Of a stretch of 64,000 bases of DNA, positions 33,795 through 42,078 are shown one piece after another. The stretch covers positions 10,809-74,808 of the forward strand of contig JBAYRN010000008.1 of NCBI GenBank assembly GCA_041676625.1. Direction: 5' to 3'. The stretch comes from JAEXNA01 sp041676625. GTDB lineage: Bacteria > Vulcanimicrobiota > Xenobia > Xenobiales > JADMJV01. Under the pieces are notes generated by a model, which saw only the letters and a list, made by a program, of their open reading frames with translations, did not search any database and was not told the DNA's origin. A program made the position numbers and the translations under genes. Numbering within the stretch: the first letter of the stretch is position 1; every line of letters starts with the position of its first letter.

Positions 33795-35474
33795 ATGAGA
33801 CTTTTCCCCTTTTTCTTGCTGTGGTTATTGCTCTTGAGCCCCACCATGGCTCAGACACCCACACCCACGCCCACTCCTGAGGAAACCGCCTCTGCCGAGC
33901 AAACCCCGGTAGAATTTTCCTCGCCGCGTCAGTCCCTGGAGAGCTTTCTGGCAACCATGGGTTTGGCCAGTGCCTTGCGTCCCGACCAGTACCTGGTGGC
34001 CAATGGTCACCTGGATCTCTCGGAGGTTCCGAGAGTGGTCAGGGAAGAACGAGGGGTTTCTCTGAGCCAACAACTGTATGCCATCCTTCAGATTGTCAAG
34101 CTCGATGCCGAAAGTCTGGATGTCGAGCCAGAACAAACGAGTGTCGTTCTGTATCGCCAGCCCAGTGGAGACCGGATCGAGCTGGTCCGTGGGGAGGATG
34201 GCCGCTGGCTCTTTAGCTCTCAAACGGTAAAGGGTATACCTCGAATGTATCGGCTCCTCAGCAGCAAGGGTAAGATCGATCACTGGCACATTGAGGCACT
34301 CAATTTTGAAGTACTGGGTATGAGTGGAAACTTGTGGTTGCTCTTGATCCTGTGGCCTTTGCTGGCCTACGGGTTGGGGTGTCTGGCAGTCATGGCTCTG
34401 CGCATGGGCCTTGGGCCTCTTCTGCAGAAGAAGGTGGGTCTTGAGTTAGAGGAGCAGAAAAAGCTCCTCCGCCCCCTGGGCTGGATCGTGGCAAGTCTGG
34501 TCGCTTGGCTCGGGCTTTCGTTCGTCGTTCTCCCGGGTGGCTTGCTGGTAACACTCACCGTGATCGTCAAAACCACTGCTTGCGTGTCGCTGGTGGTGGC
34601 CGCGTTTCGGGGAAGTGACACCCTGGCTCTCTATATGAGTACCATCACCGCAACCACCGCCAGCAAGTTTGACGACATGTTGATACCGCTGGTTCGACGC
34701 TGCGTGAAAACCCTGGTGGCCATCATCGGTGTCTTGTTTCTGGCTCAGAATCTAGACATCGAGGTATGGAGTCTTTTCGCCGGATTTTCCATTTTTGGTG
34801 CTATGGTGGCACTGGCCGGTCAGGACACGGTCAAGAACTTCTTTGGTTCAGTGACCGTGTTGCTCGATCAGCCATTTGCGGTGGGAGACTGGGTGTTGAT
34901 CAGTGGGATTGAGGGCACGGTAGAAGAGGTTGGCTTCCGCTCCACCCGCATCCGCACGTTTAAAGACTCCCTGGTCACCATCCCCAACTCTCAGTTCATC
35001 ACGGCCACGGTCGACAACTTCGGAGCGCGCAGCTACCGCCGTTACAGCAAGAACATCTCCGTGGCCTGGAACACTCCACCCGAGAGGGTGGAAGCCTTCT
35101 GCGAGGGTATTCGTGAGATCATTCGTCGCCATCCTTACACCCGAAAGAATTACTATCACGTCTGGGTGTACGACGTGAACGCCTACGCCTTGGAGATTCT
35201 GCTTTACGTCTTCTGGGCCGTGCCTGATTGGAACACGGAAGTCAGAGAGCGCCATCGTTTCCTGGTCGACGTCCATCGCCTGGCCACCGATCTCGAGGTG
35301 GAACTGGCTTATCCCAGACAGAAGCTTCTGCTCACCCGTGAGGAAGAGCAGTACCAGGAAGAGTTCGACATCGAAGGCTTGGAGGCAGCACGATTGCGGG
35401 GTAAAGACCGGGCCCGAGAGCTACTGGCTCGCTCTTTACCGGAGGATATTCCGCCGCCCCATGTGGTGGATTGA
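33795..35474 (+). CDS. MscS-family mechanosensitive channel with N-terminal extension
   Basis: 559 residues. Signal peptide MRLFPFFLLWLLLLSPTMAQ, Thr-Pro repeat linker, a periplasmic domain to about residue 175, then four or five membrane helices and the MscS core: FSIFGAMVALAGQDTVKNFFGS (pore helix region), PFAVGDWVLISGIEGTVEEVG and RTFKDSLVTIPNS. Releases solutes on osmotic downshock. Diverges from ectR and so belongs to the same osmo-adaptation island. AAAGGCGG lies before the ATG. Confidence 0.92.
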   Translation: MRLFPFFLLWLLLLSPTMAQTPTPTPTPEETASAEQTPVEFSSPRQSLESFLATMGLASALRPDQYLVANGHLDLSEVPRVVREERGVSLSQQLYAILQIVKLDAESLDVEPEQTSVVLYRQPSGDRIELVRGEDGRWLFSSQTVKGIPRMYRLLSSKGKIDHWHIEALNFEVLGMSGNLWLLLILWPLLAYGLGCLAVMALRMGLGPLLQKKVGLELEEQKKLLRPLGWIVASLVAWLGLSFVVLPGGLLVTLTVIVKTTACVSLVVAAFRGSDTLALYMSTITATTASKFDDMLIPLVRRCVKTLVAIIGVLFLAQNLDIEVWSLFAGFSIFGAMVALAGQDTVKNFFGSVTVLLDQPFAVGDWVLISGIEGTVEEVGFRSTRIRTFKDSLVTIPNSQFITATVDNFGARSYRRYSKNISVAWNTPPERVEAFCEGIREIIRRHPYTRKNYYHVWVYDVNAYALEILLYVFWAVPDWNTEVRERHRFLVDVHRLATDLEVELAYPRQKLLLTREEEQYQEEFDIEGLEAARLRGKDRARELLARSLPEDIPPPHVVD

Positions 35475-35521
35475 GTTGGTAGGATCTATTCGTCCAATAA
35501 CTTCAGTATGGTCTGAGTTCT

Positions 35522-35956
35522 CTATTCTGCCTGCGGCGATAAAGCTGAATTTAAATGGGTGAATATCGCGTGGGCGTTGGCTTCTGGCATTTCAGGGTGA
35601 TAGTGACTATCATTTTTCCAGCCGGCACCATATTCGAGGGTACGGCCTTCGATCTGCCCGTGCTGGCTTCGCACTTCCAGACCGTGGCTTTTCCCGAAGA
35701 TGTTATACCAGGGTGGTGTGAAGTACTGCCCCACGGATACGACCTGACCGTCCTCGCTGGAGAGTCGCTCGCTAAATCCGTTGGGCTCGAGTTTGACGTT
35801 GGTTGTCTTGCCATTGCTCGATAGGCTGACCCAGTCAGGTCGGGGATCGGCGTCGCCCGGTTTGTTGTCAATGTTGCTATAGATCTCGCGTGCGCGATTC
35901 AACTCCGCGGTCACGGTCGATGCTTTGAATAAGTGAAAATCTCTCTGTAGTCTCAT
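35522..35956 (-). CDS. Hypothetical protein
   Basis: 144 residues from the ATG at 35956, no recognised family. Hydrophilic, with TFPxW-like FTPPWYNIFGKSHGLEVRSQ and NDSHYHPEMPEANAHAI, a His-rich stretch. No signal peptide. Head to head with the dioxygenase-like fusion gene, 106 nt between starts, so the two may share regulation. A longer frame upstream overlaps that gene's leader and is not favoured. Confidence 0.6.
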   Translation of the reverse strand: MRLQRDFHLFKASTVTAELNRAREIYSNIDNKPGDADPRPDWVSLSSNGKTTNVKLEPNGFSERLSSEDGQVVSVGQYFTPPWYNIFGKSHGLEVRSQHGQIEGRTLEYGAGWKNDSHYHPEMPEANAHAIFTHLNSALSPQAE

Positions 35957-36062
35957 GAAGAGACTTAGGACTCCAGGCGTTAAAGAAGCGTTAATTAGCC
36001 TTAGGAGGAAGCTTCTTGCCGGATACACAAAGACTCTCAAAAGCATTGGAGGAGCTGGCTCT

Positions 36063-37634
36063 ATGATGACCGCCGATCAAACTCAAACTCAAGTCACCCT
36101 GGGTTTTCTCGAATCCTACACCGACGCCCGGACCGGGCTTATGCCCGCTCGGGCGCCCCTGGCCGATCTCCCTTCGCCTTTCGACGGCATCTCGAAGGCT
36201 TGCTCGGAACTCCCTCAGCATTTTTGTGAGCCGGCTCAGGATTGTCGGCCCTGGCTTGACCAGCAGTTCAGCGAGTTGGACCCGGCCTGGGCCGAGGCGC
36301 TGGAGCAGGCCCCCGAGTTTTTACTCGACAACATCATGAGTAAGGTCAGCTTGCTCTGTCACGCTTACCGCTGGGGCAAAGCTCCCTCCGACGAGGAGCC
36401 CTCACAAGGGCCTCTGCCGCCCGGTCTGGATTGGCTCTGGACCCAGACGGCGGATCGCCTGGAAGTGCCCCGGGTGGGTAGCTACCACAGCCTGTTGATC
36501 AACAACTGGTCATCGCCCGAGGTTGAGCCGGGCAGCGCTTATGAGCTGGACCATTTGAAGGAGGGTACCGTCGAGCCCATGGTGGGATGGCTGACCCCGC
36601 CGGCCCAGGATGCTCTCGACAACTACCTCTCCACCATGGTCAAGATCGAAGTCAAAGGAGTGCGCATCGTGCAGGCCATGAAGGAGTTGTACGAGTGCAT
36701 GGTTCGGGGCGATACTCAGGAAGCCACTTACCACCTGATGGTCTTATCGGCCAACATTCTGGCCGTCAACACCGGTTTCAACCGTTCTTTCAAGCATCGG
36801 GCCGTCAATCGGACCACCTTTAACTCCCAGGTCAGGCCGCTACTCCTGTGGTCCGAAGAACCCGATCAGCTCCGGGGATCTCATGACCTGCAGAGTTGTA
36901 CCGTCCAGCTCTTGGAGAGCTGCTTCGGCTTTCCAGTAGATTCTGAGTTTGGAACCTTATTGCTGGAGCAGCAGAAGTACTTAAAACCGGCCCAGCGCAA
37001 GCTGCTCAAGGTGGTGGAGCAGAATAGCCCGGTGCTGAGACGATTCGTGGAAGAGGCTGATTCGATTCGGCTGACCGAAGCCTACAACCGCTGTTTGAGC
37101 CTTATGCAAACCCGACGACTCAGCAACCTCAAGCGAGGAGCTTTGCTCACCAGTGAGGAGAAGAAGCTCAAGCTCAGTCTGCGCGGCGAGACTCTGGAAA
37201 ACAAGTGGGAGGGGCGTGAATGGAGTCTGGATTTCCTTTTCCGCTTTCTCACTCCTCAGCAGCGTGCCATCCTGACTCGAAACACCGAACAGATCAAGTA
37301 CTACAGGGGTGAGGTGATCATTCAACAGGGCAACCTCTTTCCCGGGCTGTTCGAGCTGTCCACGGGCAGCGCCACGGTCCGAAAGATGGTGGGTGAGCAA
37401 GAAGAGATCGTCGACCGGATGGGGATCAACGAAGTCTTCGGAGAGATGTCACTGGTGGAAAACCTGCCCGCCTCGGCCAGCATCGTGGCCGAGGAGGACT
37501 CACAAGCTCGCCAGATCTCACTGGAGACGGTCTACGATCTGATCAATGAGCACCGCGACGCTGAGGCGGGGTTCTACCTGGCCCTGGCCCAACTGATCTC
37601 CCACCGGTTTCGCAAGACATTTCCGGTGAAGTGA
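36063..37634 (+). CDS. Indoleamine 2,3-dioxygenase-like protein fused to a cyclic-nucleotide-binding domain
   Basis: 523 residues; start from GGAGGAG upstream of ATGATG. Residues about 125-365 follow the IDO order: LEVPRVGSYHSLLINNW, LLLWSEEPDQLRGSHDLQS, then QKYLKPAQRKLLKVVEQN and LTEAYNRCLSLM. Where IDO has its heme-ligand His (SYHLQ), this protein has TRRLSN, so heme binding is doubtful. Residues about 390-523 form a cNMP-binding barrel (RGEVIIQQGNLFPGLFEL, FGEMSLVENLPASASIVA), but the phosphate-binding Arg is replaced (PASAS). No helix-turn-helix follows. I infer a degenerate IDO fold gated by or paired with a nucleotide sensor; substrate unknown. Confidence 0.72.
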   Translation: MMTADQTQTQVTLGFLESYTDARTGLMPARAPLADLPSPFDGISKACSELPQHFCEPAQDCRPWLDQQFSELDPAWAEALEQAPEFLLDNIMSKVSLLCHAYRWGKAPSDEEPSQGPLPPGLDWLWTQTADRLEVPRVGSYHSLLINNWSSPEVEPGSAYELDHLKEGTVEPMVGWLTPPAQDALDNYLSTMVKIEVKGVRIVQAMKELYECMVRGDTQEATYHLMVLSANILAVNTGFNRSFKHRAVNRTTFNSQVRPLLLWSEEPDQLRGSHDLQSCTVQLLESCFGFPVDSEFGTLLLEQQKYLKPAQRKLLKVVEQNSPVLRRFVEEADSIRLTEAYNRCLSLMQTRRLSNLKRGALLTSEEKKLKLSLRGETLENKWEGREWSLDFLFRFLTPQQRAILTRNTEQIKYYRGEVIIQQGNLFPGLFELSTGSATVRKMVGEQEEIVDRMGINEVFGEMSLVENLPASASIVAEEDSQARQISLETVYDLINEHRDAEAGFYLALAQLISHRFRKTFPVK

Positions 37635-37644
37635 TCTCGGGAAA
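37596..37644 (+). repeat. 49-bp direct repeat, copy 1 (3' end of the IDO-like gene)
   Basis: Begins ATCTCCCACCGGTT and covers the last 12 codons, the stop and 10 nt beyond. Matches copy 2 at 40769-40817 at 46 of 49 positions. The two copies bracket the metal ATPase and the 180-aa membrane protein. Confidence 0.85.
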
Positions 37645-37701
37645 CGGCGAGTTTCCCTCCGTCGGTGACACTTGACAAATCGTCGCTATGGCACGAAGGA
37701 C

Positions 37702-39969
37702 TTAGGATCTGTGAAAAAGGAGCCTGAGCCCGTTAAGACACACCAACACCGTGGACCCCTCGTGACCCAGCACCCCCAGAGGGAGAGGCAGGGCGCCGAA
37801 GAGGGAAATCCCCACCAGCACCACGATCACACTCAAGGAGAAGGTGAGGTTCGCGATCACAATGCGGCGGGCTCGCCTGCTAATGGCGAAGGCAAAGGGA
37901 AGATGCTCCAGCCGCTCACCCATGAACACCACGTCGGCCGACTCCAGAGCCACGTCGGTGCCGGCGGCACCCATGGCGATGCCCACATCGGCGGTAGCCA
38001 GAGCCGGTGCGTCGTTCACACCGTCACCCACCATGGCCACCTTACACTTCGTCTTGAGGTCTTTGAGCACGGTGACCTTATCCTCGGGGAGAAGGTCCGC
38101 GTACACCTCGTCCACTCCCACCTCCCGGCCTATCGCTTGTGCCACGCGCCGGTTGTCACCGGTCACCATGACGAGACGCTTGAGACCCAGCTCCCGCAAC
38201 GCCTTTAACGTCTCCACGGCGTCGGAGCGTAACACGTCGGCCACCGCCACAACACCCAGTATGGTTTCCTCATCGGCCACCAGCATAGCTGTCTTGCCCT
38301 GGTCTTGAAGGGTCTGCAAAGTCTCGCGCACAGGCTCGAGTCCGAGGCGCCCCTCGAACATCCGGGGCGACCCGACGGAGATGCGCCTTCCCCCCACGGT
38401 AGCGGAGGCCCCCATTCCGGAGATGGACTGAAAATCGTCCGCGTCTTGGTACACGATCCCCCGGCGCTCGGTTTCCAACACGATGGCGCGAGCCAGGGGA
38501 TGCTCCGACTTGCTCTCCACCGCCGCGGCCAGCTGAAGCAACTGCGTGGCGGGCCCGGTCAAGCCCTCTTCCTGGGATATCGAGGTTCCCTCCACGACCA
38601 GGTCGGTAACCCGAGGCTCACCTACGGTAAGGGTACCCGTTTTGTCGAAGGCGACGGCGTCGATCTCGCCAGCCCTCTCGAGATGAACTCCTCCTTTGAA
38701 CAACACGCCTCTGCGAGCGGCTCCCCCGATGGCGGAGAGGATGGATGCGGGAGTGGAGATGATCAGCGCGCATGGCGAAGCCACCACCATCACCGTGATG
38801 GCTCGATAGAAGGTCGACTCGAAGGCGTGACCCAGAGCCATGGGAACGGCGATCAGAGCCAGGGTGAAGAGGATCACTCCCACCGCGTAATACTGCTCGG
38901 CCTGGTCCAGCCAGCGCTGCGCCGTGGCCTTCTCGCTCTGAGCCTCCTCCACCATCTGCACCAACCGGGCGATGGTGGAGTCCTTGGCTAATCTGGAGAC
39001 TCGAAATTCAATACCGCCGGTCTGGTTGATGGTAGCGGCGAAGACGGGATGATCTACGGTCTTGCTCACCGGAACGGACTCTCCGGTGAGGGAAGATTCA
39101 TCGAGGTAGGTGGAGCCGGCGACTATGACGCCGTCGAGGGGGATCGACTCGCCGGGTCTCACCACTACCACGTCGCCCACCACCAGGTCGTTCAGGTCCA
39201 GCAACACCAGCTTTCCGTCGCGGCGGGTCAGCGCCTGGTCGGGCCTCAACTTCATGAGCGAGTGGATCGCTTTGCGAGTCTGCTCGATGGCAAAGCTTTG
39301 GAGAACGTTGGAGAGGGAGAAAAGGAAGAGGAGAACGGCTCCTTCCATCGGCGCCCCCACGTAGGCCGCTCCCAGGGCCGCGAGGATCATGAGGAGGTCT
39401 ACATCGATCGTGAACTGTTTGAGCGATTGCCAGGCGGCCATCACTCCGAAGGTTCCGCCCGTGATGAAAGCCACCACCATGGCGACGGTGTGGGTCTGGG
39501 GTGCGAGCCAGCCCGCCAGGATGGCCAGCAGCGTGATCACGGTGAACGCCATCTCCACTCGATCCGCCGTGGAGGCCTCGGGCGTCCACGGTTGCGCGGG
39601 AGCACCTTGCGAGCGCACCTGATTGAGGAGGCTGCCGGCGTCGGTTACACCACCGTCGAAGTTGACGCTCATCACGCCACCCACGAACGACGCGGAAGCT
39701 TTTCTCACTCCCGGAAGGACGGCGGTCCTCTTTTCCAACTTCACGGCGCACGCTTCGCAGGCCCGGCCGTTCAGCCGAAAGAGACAGTGCTCGAACTTCG
39801 GTGGTGCGAGGGCTCGAGCGTAAGCTTCGACCTGTTCGTCGGTGAGGCGCTTCGGGTCGAAGCGGATCTCCACCGATTCGTCTTCGGTGAGATGAACGCC
39901 CAGGACGCCCTCGGGAGGGAGATCTGAATTTTCAAGGTCTGTGTAATCGCAGTGGGCAGGATCTGGCAT
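37702..39969 (-). CDS. P1B-4-type heavy-metal ATPase
   Basis: 755 residues. N-terminal soluble part with one HMA-type domain (NGRACEACAVKLEK). Membrane metal motifs SPCALIISTPAS and, near the C-terminus, HEGSTVLVCLNG are the SPC/HEGxT signature of the P1B-4 group, which exports Co, Zn, Ni or Fe. P-domain DKTGTLTVGE, SKSEHPLARA, and hinge VGDGVNDAPALA are all intact. It is FNR-type regulated from the divergent gap and lies between the 49-bp repeats, on the opposite strand to them. Confidence 0.9.
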   Translation of the reverse strand: MPDPAHCDYTDLENSDLPPEGVLGVHLTEDESVEIRFDPKRLTDEQVEAYARALAPPKFEHCLFRLNGRACEACAVKLEKRTAVLPGVRKASASFVGGVMSVNFDGGVTDAGSLLNQVRSQGAPAQPWTPEASTADRVEMAFTVITLLAILAGWLAPQTHTVAMVVAFITGGTFGVMAAWQSLKQFTIDVDLLMILAALGAAYVGAPMEGAVLLFLFSLSNVLQSFAIEQTRKAIHSLMKLRPDQALTRRDGKLVLLDLNDLVVGDVVVVRPGESIPLDGVIVAGSTYLDESSLTGESVPVSKTVDHPVFAATINQTGGIEFRVSRLAKDSTIARLVQMVEEAQSEKATAQRWLDQAEQYYAVGVILFTLALIAVPMALGHAFESTFYRAITVMVVASPCALIISTPASILSAIGGAARRGVLFKGGVHLERAGEIDAVAFDKTGTLTVGEPRVTDLVVEGTSISQEEGLTGPATQLLQLAAAVESKSEHPLARAIVLETERRGIVYQDADDFQSISGMGASATVGGRRISVGSPRMFEGRLGLEPVRETLQTLQDQGKTAMLVADEETILGVVAVADVLRSDAVETLKALRELGLKRLVMVTGDNRRVAQAIGREVGVDEVYADLLPEDKVTVLKDLKTKCKVAMVGDGVNDAPALATADVGIAMGAAGTDVALESADVVFMGERLEHLPFAFAISRRARRIVIANLTFSLSVIVVLVGISLFGALPLPLGVLGHEGSTVLVCLNGLRLLFHRS

Positions 39970-39997
39970 GTCACTTTCAAACCGGTTTGCTTACTTT

Positions 39998-40039
39998 AAG
40001 ATACGCCTTCACCGGCCCTGACCATATGATTCAAATCAT
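39998..40039 (-). promoter_or_regulatory. FNR-type site and class II -10 for the metal ATPase
   Basis: Dyad ATGATTCAAATCAT at 40026-40039 has the TGAT-N4-ATCA core. On the minus strand 22 nt separate it from TATCTT (40003-39998). That puts the dyad centre at -41.5 relative to a predicted start at 39991, 22 nt before the ATPase ATG. On the plus strand the same spacing reaches AATGAT (40062-40067), so it may also drive the gene at 40191. Confidence 0.5.
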
Positions 40040-40190
40040 TGCGGCCTGGGCAAGCCTGTTCAATGATTGACACTGGAAACTACCTTCCGTTCGTCCTAAC
40101 CTGCCGATCATCCAGGCTTTACCCAAGAGCGTACCCATCGGCATAAGGTAAGAAAGTAGGCACGACCATCAACCTGGAAAGGAAATCACC

Positions 40191-40733
40191 GTGTTAGATA
40201 CACTGAGAGTTCAACTGCGCCCCGCTGCCACCGGCTTGGTCCTGGCGATCCTTACCATCCTCTTTGGTCAGTTCATGGGCATTGTATTCGGCCTCAACGA
40301 GGACGCTATCAAGAGTCGGCTGGAGGTAACCGCGGTCCAAGTGCGCGATACCCTTTACAAAGGCGACGAGGCCGCCATGGAAGAAGTCCGGAGCAAATCT
40401 TGGACCTACATGAAACGTGCCCACCTCCACGCCGGCGCCATGGGGACGACTGCCGTCGTCTTAATTCTCCTGGTGGGCATATTAGGGGTATCCCAAGTTA
40501 CAACAAGAGTTGTCAGCCTGGCTCTTGGAGGAGGTGGGCTGGGTTACTCCATCTTCTGGATGTGGGCTGGCTTTCGAGCGCCTGGACTAGGCGGTACGGA
40601 GGCCGCGAAAGAATCTCTCAGGTGGCTCGCCATGCCAAGCTCTGGTGCCTTTGTAGTGGCCTCTGTGGCGGTACTGGTTTTGATTGTGATGACTCTGGTC
40701 AAAAGCAGGCCGGAAGCTCTTGAAAAGTCTTGA
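40191..40733 (+). CDS. Small polytopic membrane protein, unknown
   Basis: 180 residues with four hydrophobic helices (LVLAILTILFGQFMGIVFG, AVVLILLVGILGV, VVSLALGGGGLGYSIFWM, FVVASVAVLVLIVMTLV). A soluble stretch between helices 1 and 2 has KRAHLHAGAMG with two His. No family recognised. GTG start with AAAGGA upstream. Divergent from the metal ATPase, so a metal or redox role is possible, but that is inference from context. Confidence 0.75.
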   Translation: MLDTLRVQLRPAATGLVLAILTILFGQFMGIVFGLNEDAIKSRLEVTAVQVRDTLYKGDEAAMEEVRSKSWTYMKRAHLHAGAMGTTAVVLILLVGILGVSQVTTRVVSLALGGGGLGYSIFWMWAGFRAPGLGGTEAAKESLRWLAMPSSGAFVVASVAVLVLIVMTLVKSRPEALEKS

Positions 40734-41139
40734 TCCTGGGGGCAGGTCACGTCCTTCAGATTCATTTTATCTCCCACCGGTTCCGCAAAACATTTCCGGT
40801 GAAGCGATCTCGGGAAAATCGATCAAGAAAGTGCCACGAATCACCAATTGATCCTATCCTCGGTGAGCTTCAGGAAATCTTCATAGGGTTGCAGGCCTGC
40901 CGGGTATACGGAGATCAGTTTGTTTTGAGGCTATACGGGATCTCAAAAATATCCATCAATTTCTGGACTCGAATGCCGCGACTTTGGGGGTTTGAATAGA
41001 GTGTAAATTCTGACATGTTTCGCTCTTCGGCTCACATGAACCGAACCAGTCTTGTTTATCCCCGCAGATTTGACCAGAGTCAATTCGGTAACGCTCGGAC
41101 CGCCGTAAACTGAAGACAGCCAGGGTTCCTATTGCGACA
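40734..41139. other. Non-coding gap, 406 nt, with gene-end remnant
   Basis: Holds the second copy of the 49-bp repeat and then about 300 nt without a supported gene. An open frame through the repeat (40730-40999) is a chance extension of the copied IDO-like tail. A TTGAC-CAGA-GTCAA dyad lies at 41070-41083, 23 nt before TAAACT, and could be a weak FNR/CRP-type site for the radical SAM gene. Confidence 0.5.
40769..40817 (+). repeat. 49-bp direct repeat, copy 2 (orphan)
   Basis: Same orientation as copy 1, 46 of 49 identical. It still encodes ISHRFRKTFPVK but is no longer attached to the dioxygenase-like gene: homology stops abruptly on both sides. Confidence 0.85.
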
Positions 41140-42078
41140 ATGAATAACGCCATCTACGAAACACAGAAATGTGCAGCTCGACTGGACCCGGTCGGCGACT
41201 TTCCCGCAGTCATTCTGATCGACACGGTCAGTTTCTGCAATCTGCGCTGCTCCATGTGTTTTCATCACGCCATGCAGCGCCCCAGGGGTTACATGGCAGC
41301 GGAGTTGTTCGAGCAGATCGTGGATGAGATCGCCTTGGAAAACCCCCACGCCCGGGTTTGGATGGTGTTCTTCGGCGAGGCTCTGCTCAGACGCCGCCAT
41401 CCCCCCACCATCTTCGACAAGATTCGTTACGCCAAAAGCCGGGGGTTGACCGACGTGGTGCTCAACAGCAACGGCACTTTGCTGGACCAACGAGCCGCTT
41501 CGGATCTGCTGGACTCGGGGCTCGACGCCATCTACATCGGCATCGACGCCTGCAGCCCCGAGACCTACTCCCGGGTGCGGGTGGGCGGAGACTACCAGCG
41601 CGTGGTGAGCAACGTGAGGCACCTGCTCAAGCTCCGAGAGCAGCGCGGGGAGAAGCTCGAGGTCTACGTTCAGTTCGTGGAGATGGAGGAAAACATTGAT
41701 GAGAAGCAAGGCTTCATCGACTTCTGGAACCAGCAGGGGGCGGCGGTGAAGATCCGACCGAAGGTGAGTTGGGCGGGTAAGGTCCAGGCCGCTAACCTGG
41801 TCGCCGGACAGGATGAACGCCGGCCTTGCTACTGGGCCACGCAGTCCATGTCGATCACCGATCGGGGGCAGGTGGTCATGTGCGCAGTCGATCTGGATGC
41901 CCAGTTCGTAGCCGGCGATGTGAATCGGTCCACCCTCAAGCAGATCTGGAACGGACCCCTAGCCAAACTCCGGGGCCACCACCTGGACTCCAACTGGGAC
42001 GCCCTGCCGCGGGTCTGTCGGGAATGCCGAGACTGGCAAGCGGCGCGGGCGGATTTCTACTCGGTGGATCCGACGTGA
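41140..42078 (+). CDS. Radical SAM protein with SPASM-like C-terminus
   Basis: 312 residues. Radical SAM cluster CNLRCSMC in a TIM-barrel start (LIDTVSFCNLRCSMCFHH), then LNSNGTLLD and IYIGIDACSPETYSRVR. C-terminal cysteines CYWATQSM, VVMCAVDLD and VCRECRDW resemble a SPASM/Twitch auxiliary cluster. Likely modifies a peptide or small molecule; no precursor peptide was found. Stop overlaps the GTG of the next gene. Confidence 0.85.
   Translation: MNNAIYETQKCAARLDPVGDFPAVILIDTVSFCNLRCSMCFHHAMQRPRGYMAAELFEQIVDEIALENPHARVWMVFFGEALLRRRHPPTIFDKIRYAKSRGLTDVVLNSNGTLLDQRAASDLLDSGLDAIYIGIDACSPETYSRVRVGGDYQRVVSNVRHLLKLREQRGEKLEVYVQFVEMEENIDEKQGFIDFWNQQGAAVKIRPKVSWAGKVQAANLVAGQDERRPCYWATQSMSITDRGQVVMCAVDLDAQFVAGDVNRSTLKQIWNGPLAKLRGHHLDSNWDALPRVCRECRDWQAARADFYSVDPT

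Noticed and set aside
35955..36062. Upstream ATG extension of the IDO-cNBD gene
   Set aside because: The GGAGGAG before 36063 and the divergent gene at 35956 favour the later start.
37702..38308. Plus-strand frames opposite the metal ATPase
   Set aside because: Shadow frames of the ATPase, whose motifs are intact on the minus strand.
40730..40999. 89-codon plus-strand frame after the membrane protein
   Set aside because: It only runs through the copied tail of the IDO-like gene; the rest has no coding character.
41070..41083. TTGAC-N4-GTCAA dyad as a firm FNR site
   Set aside because: It lacks the TGAT/ATCA core and its spacing to a -10 is 23, not 22; listed only as weak.
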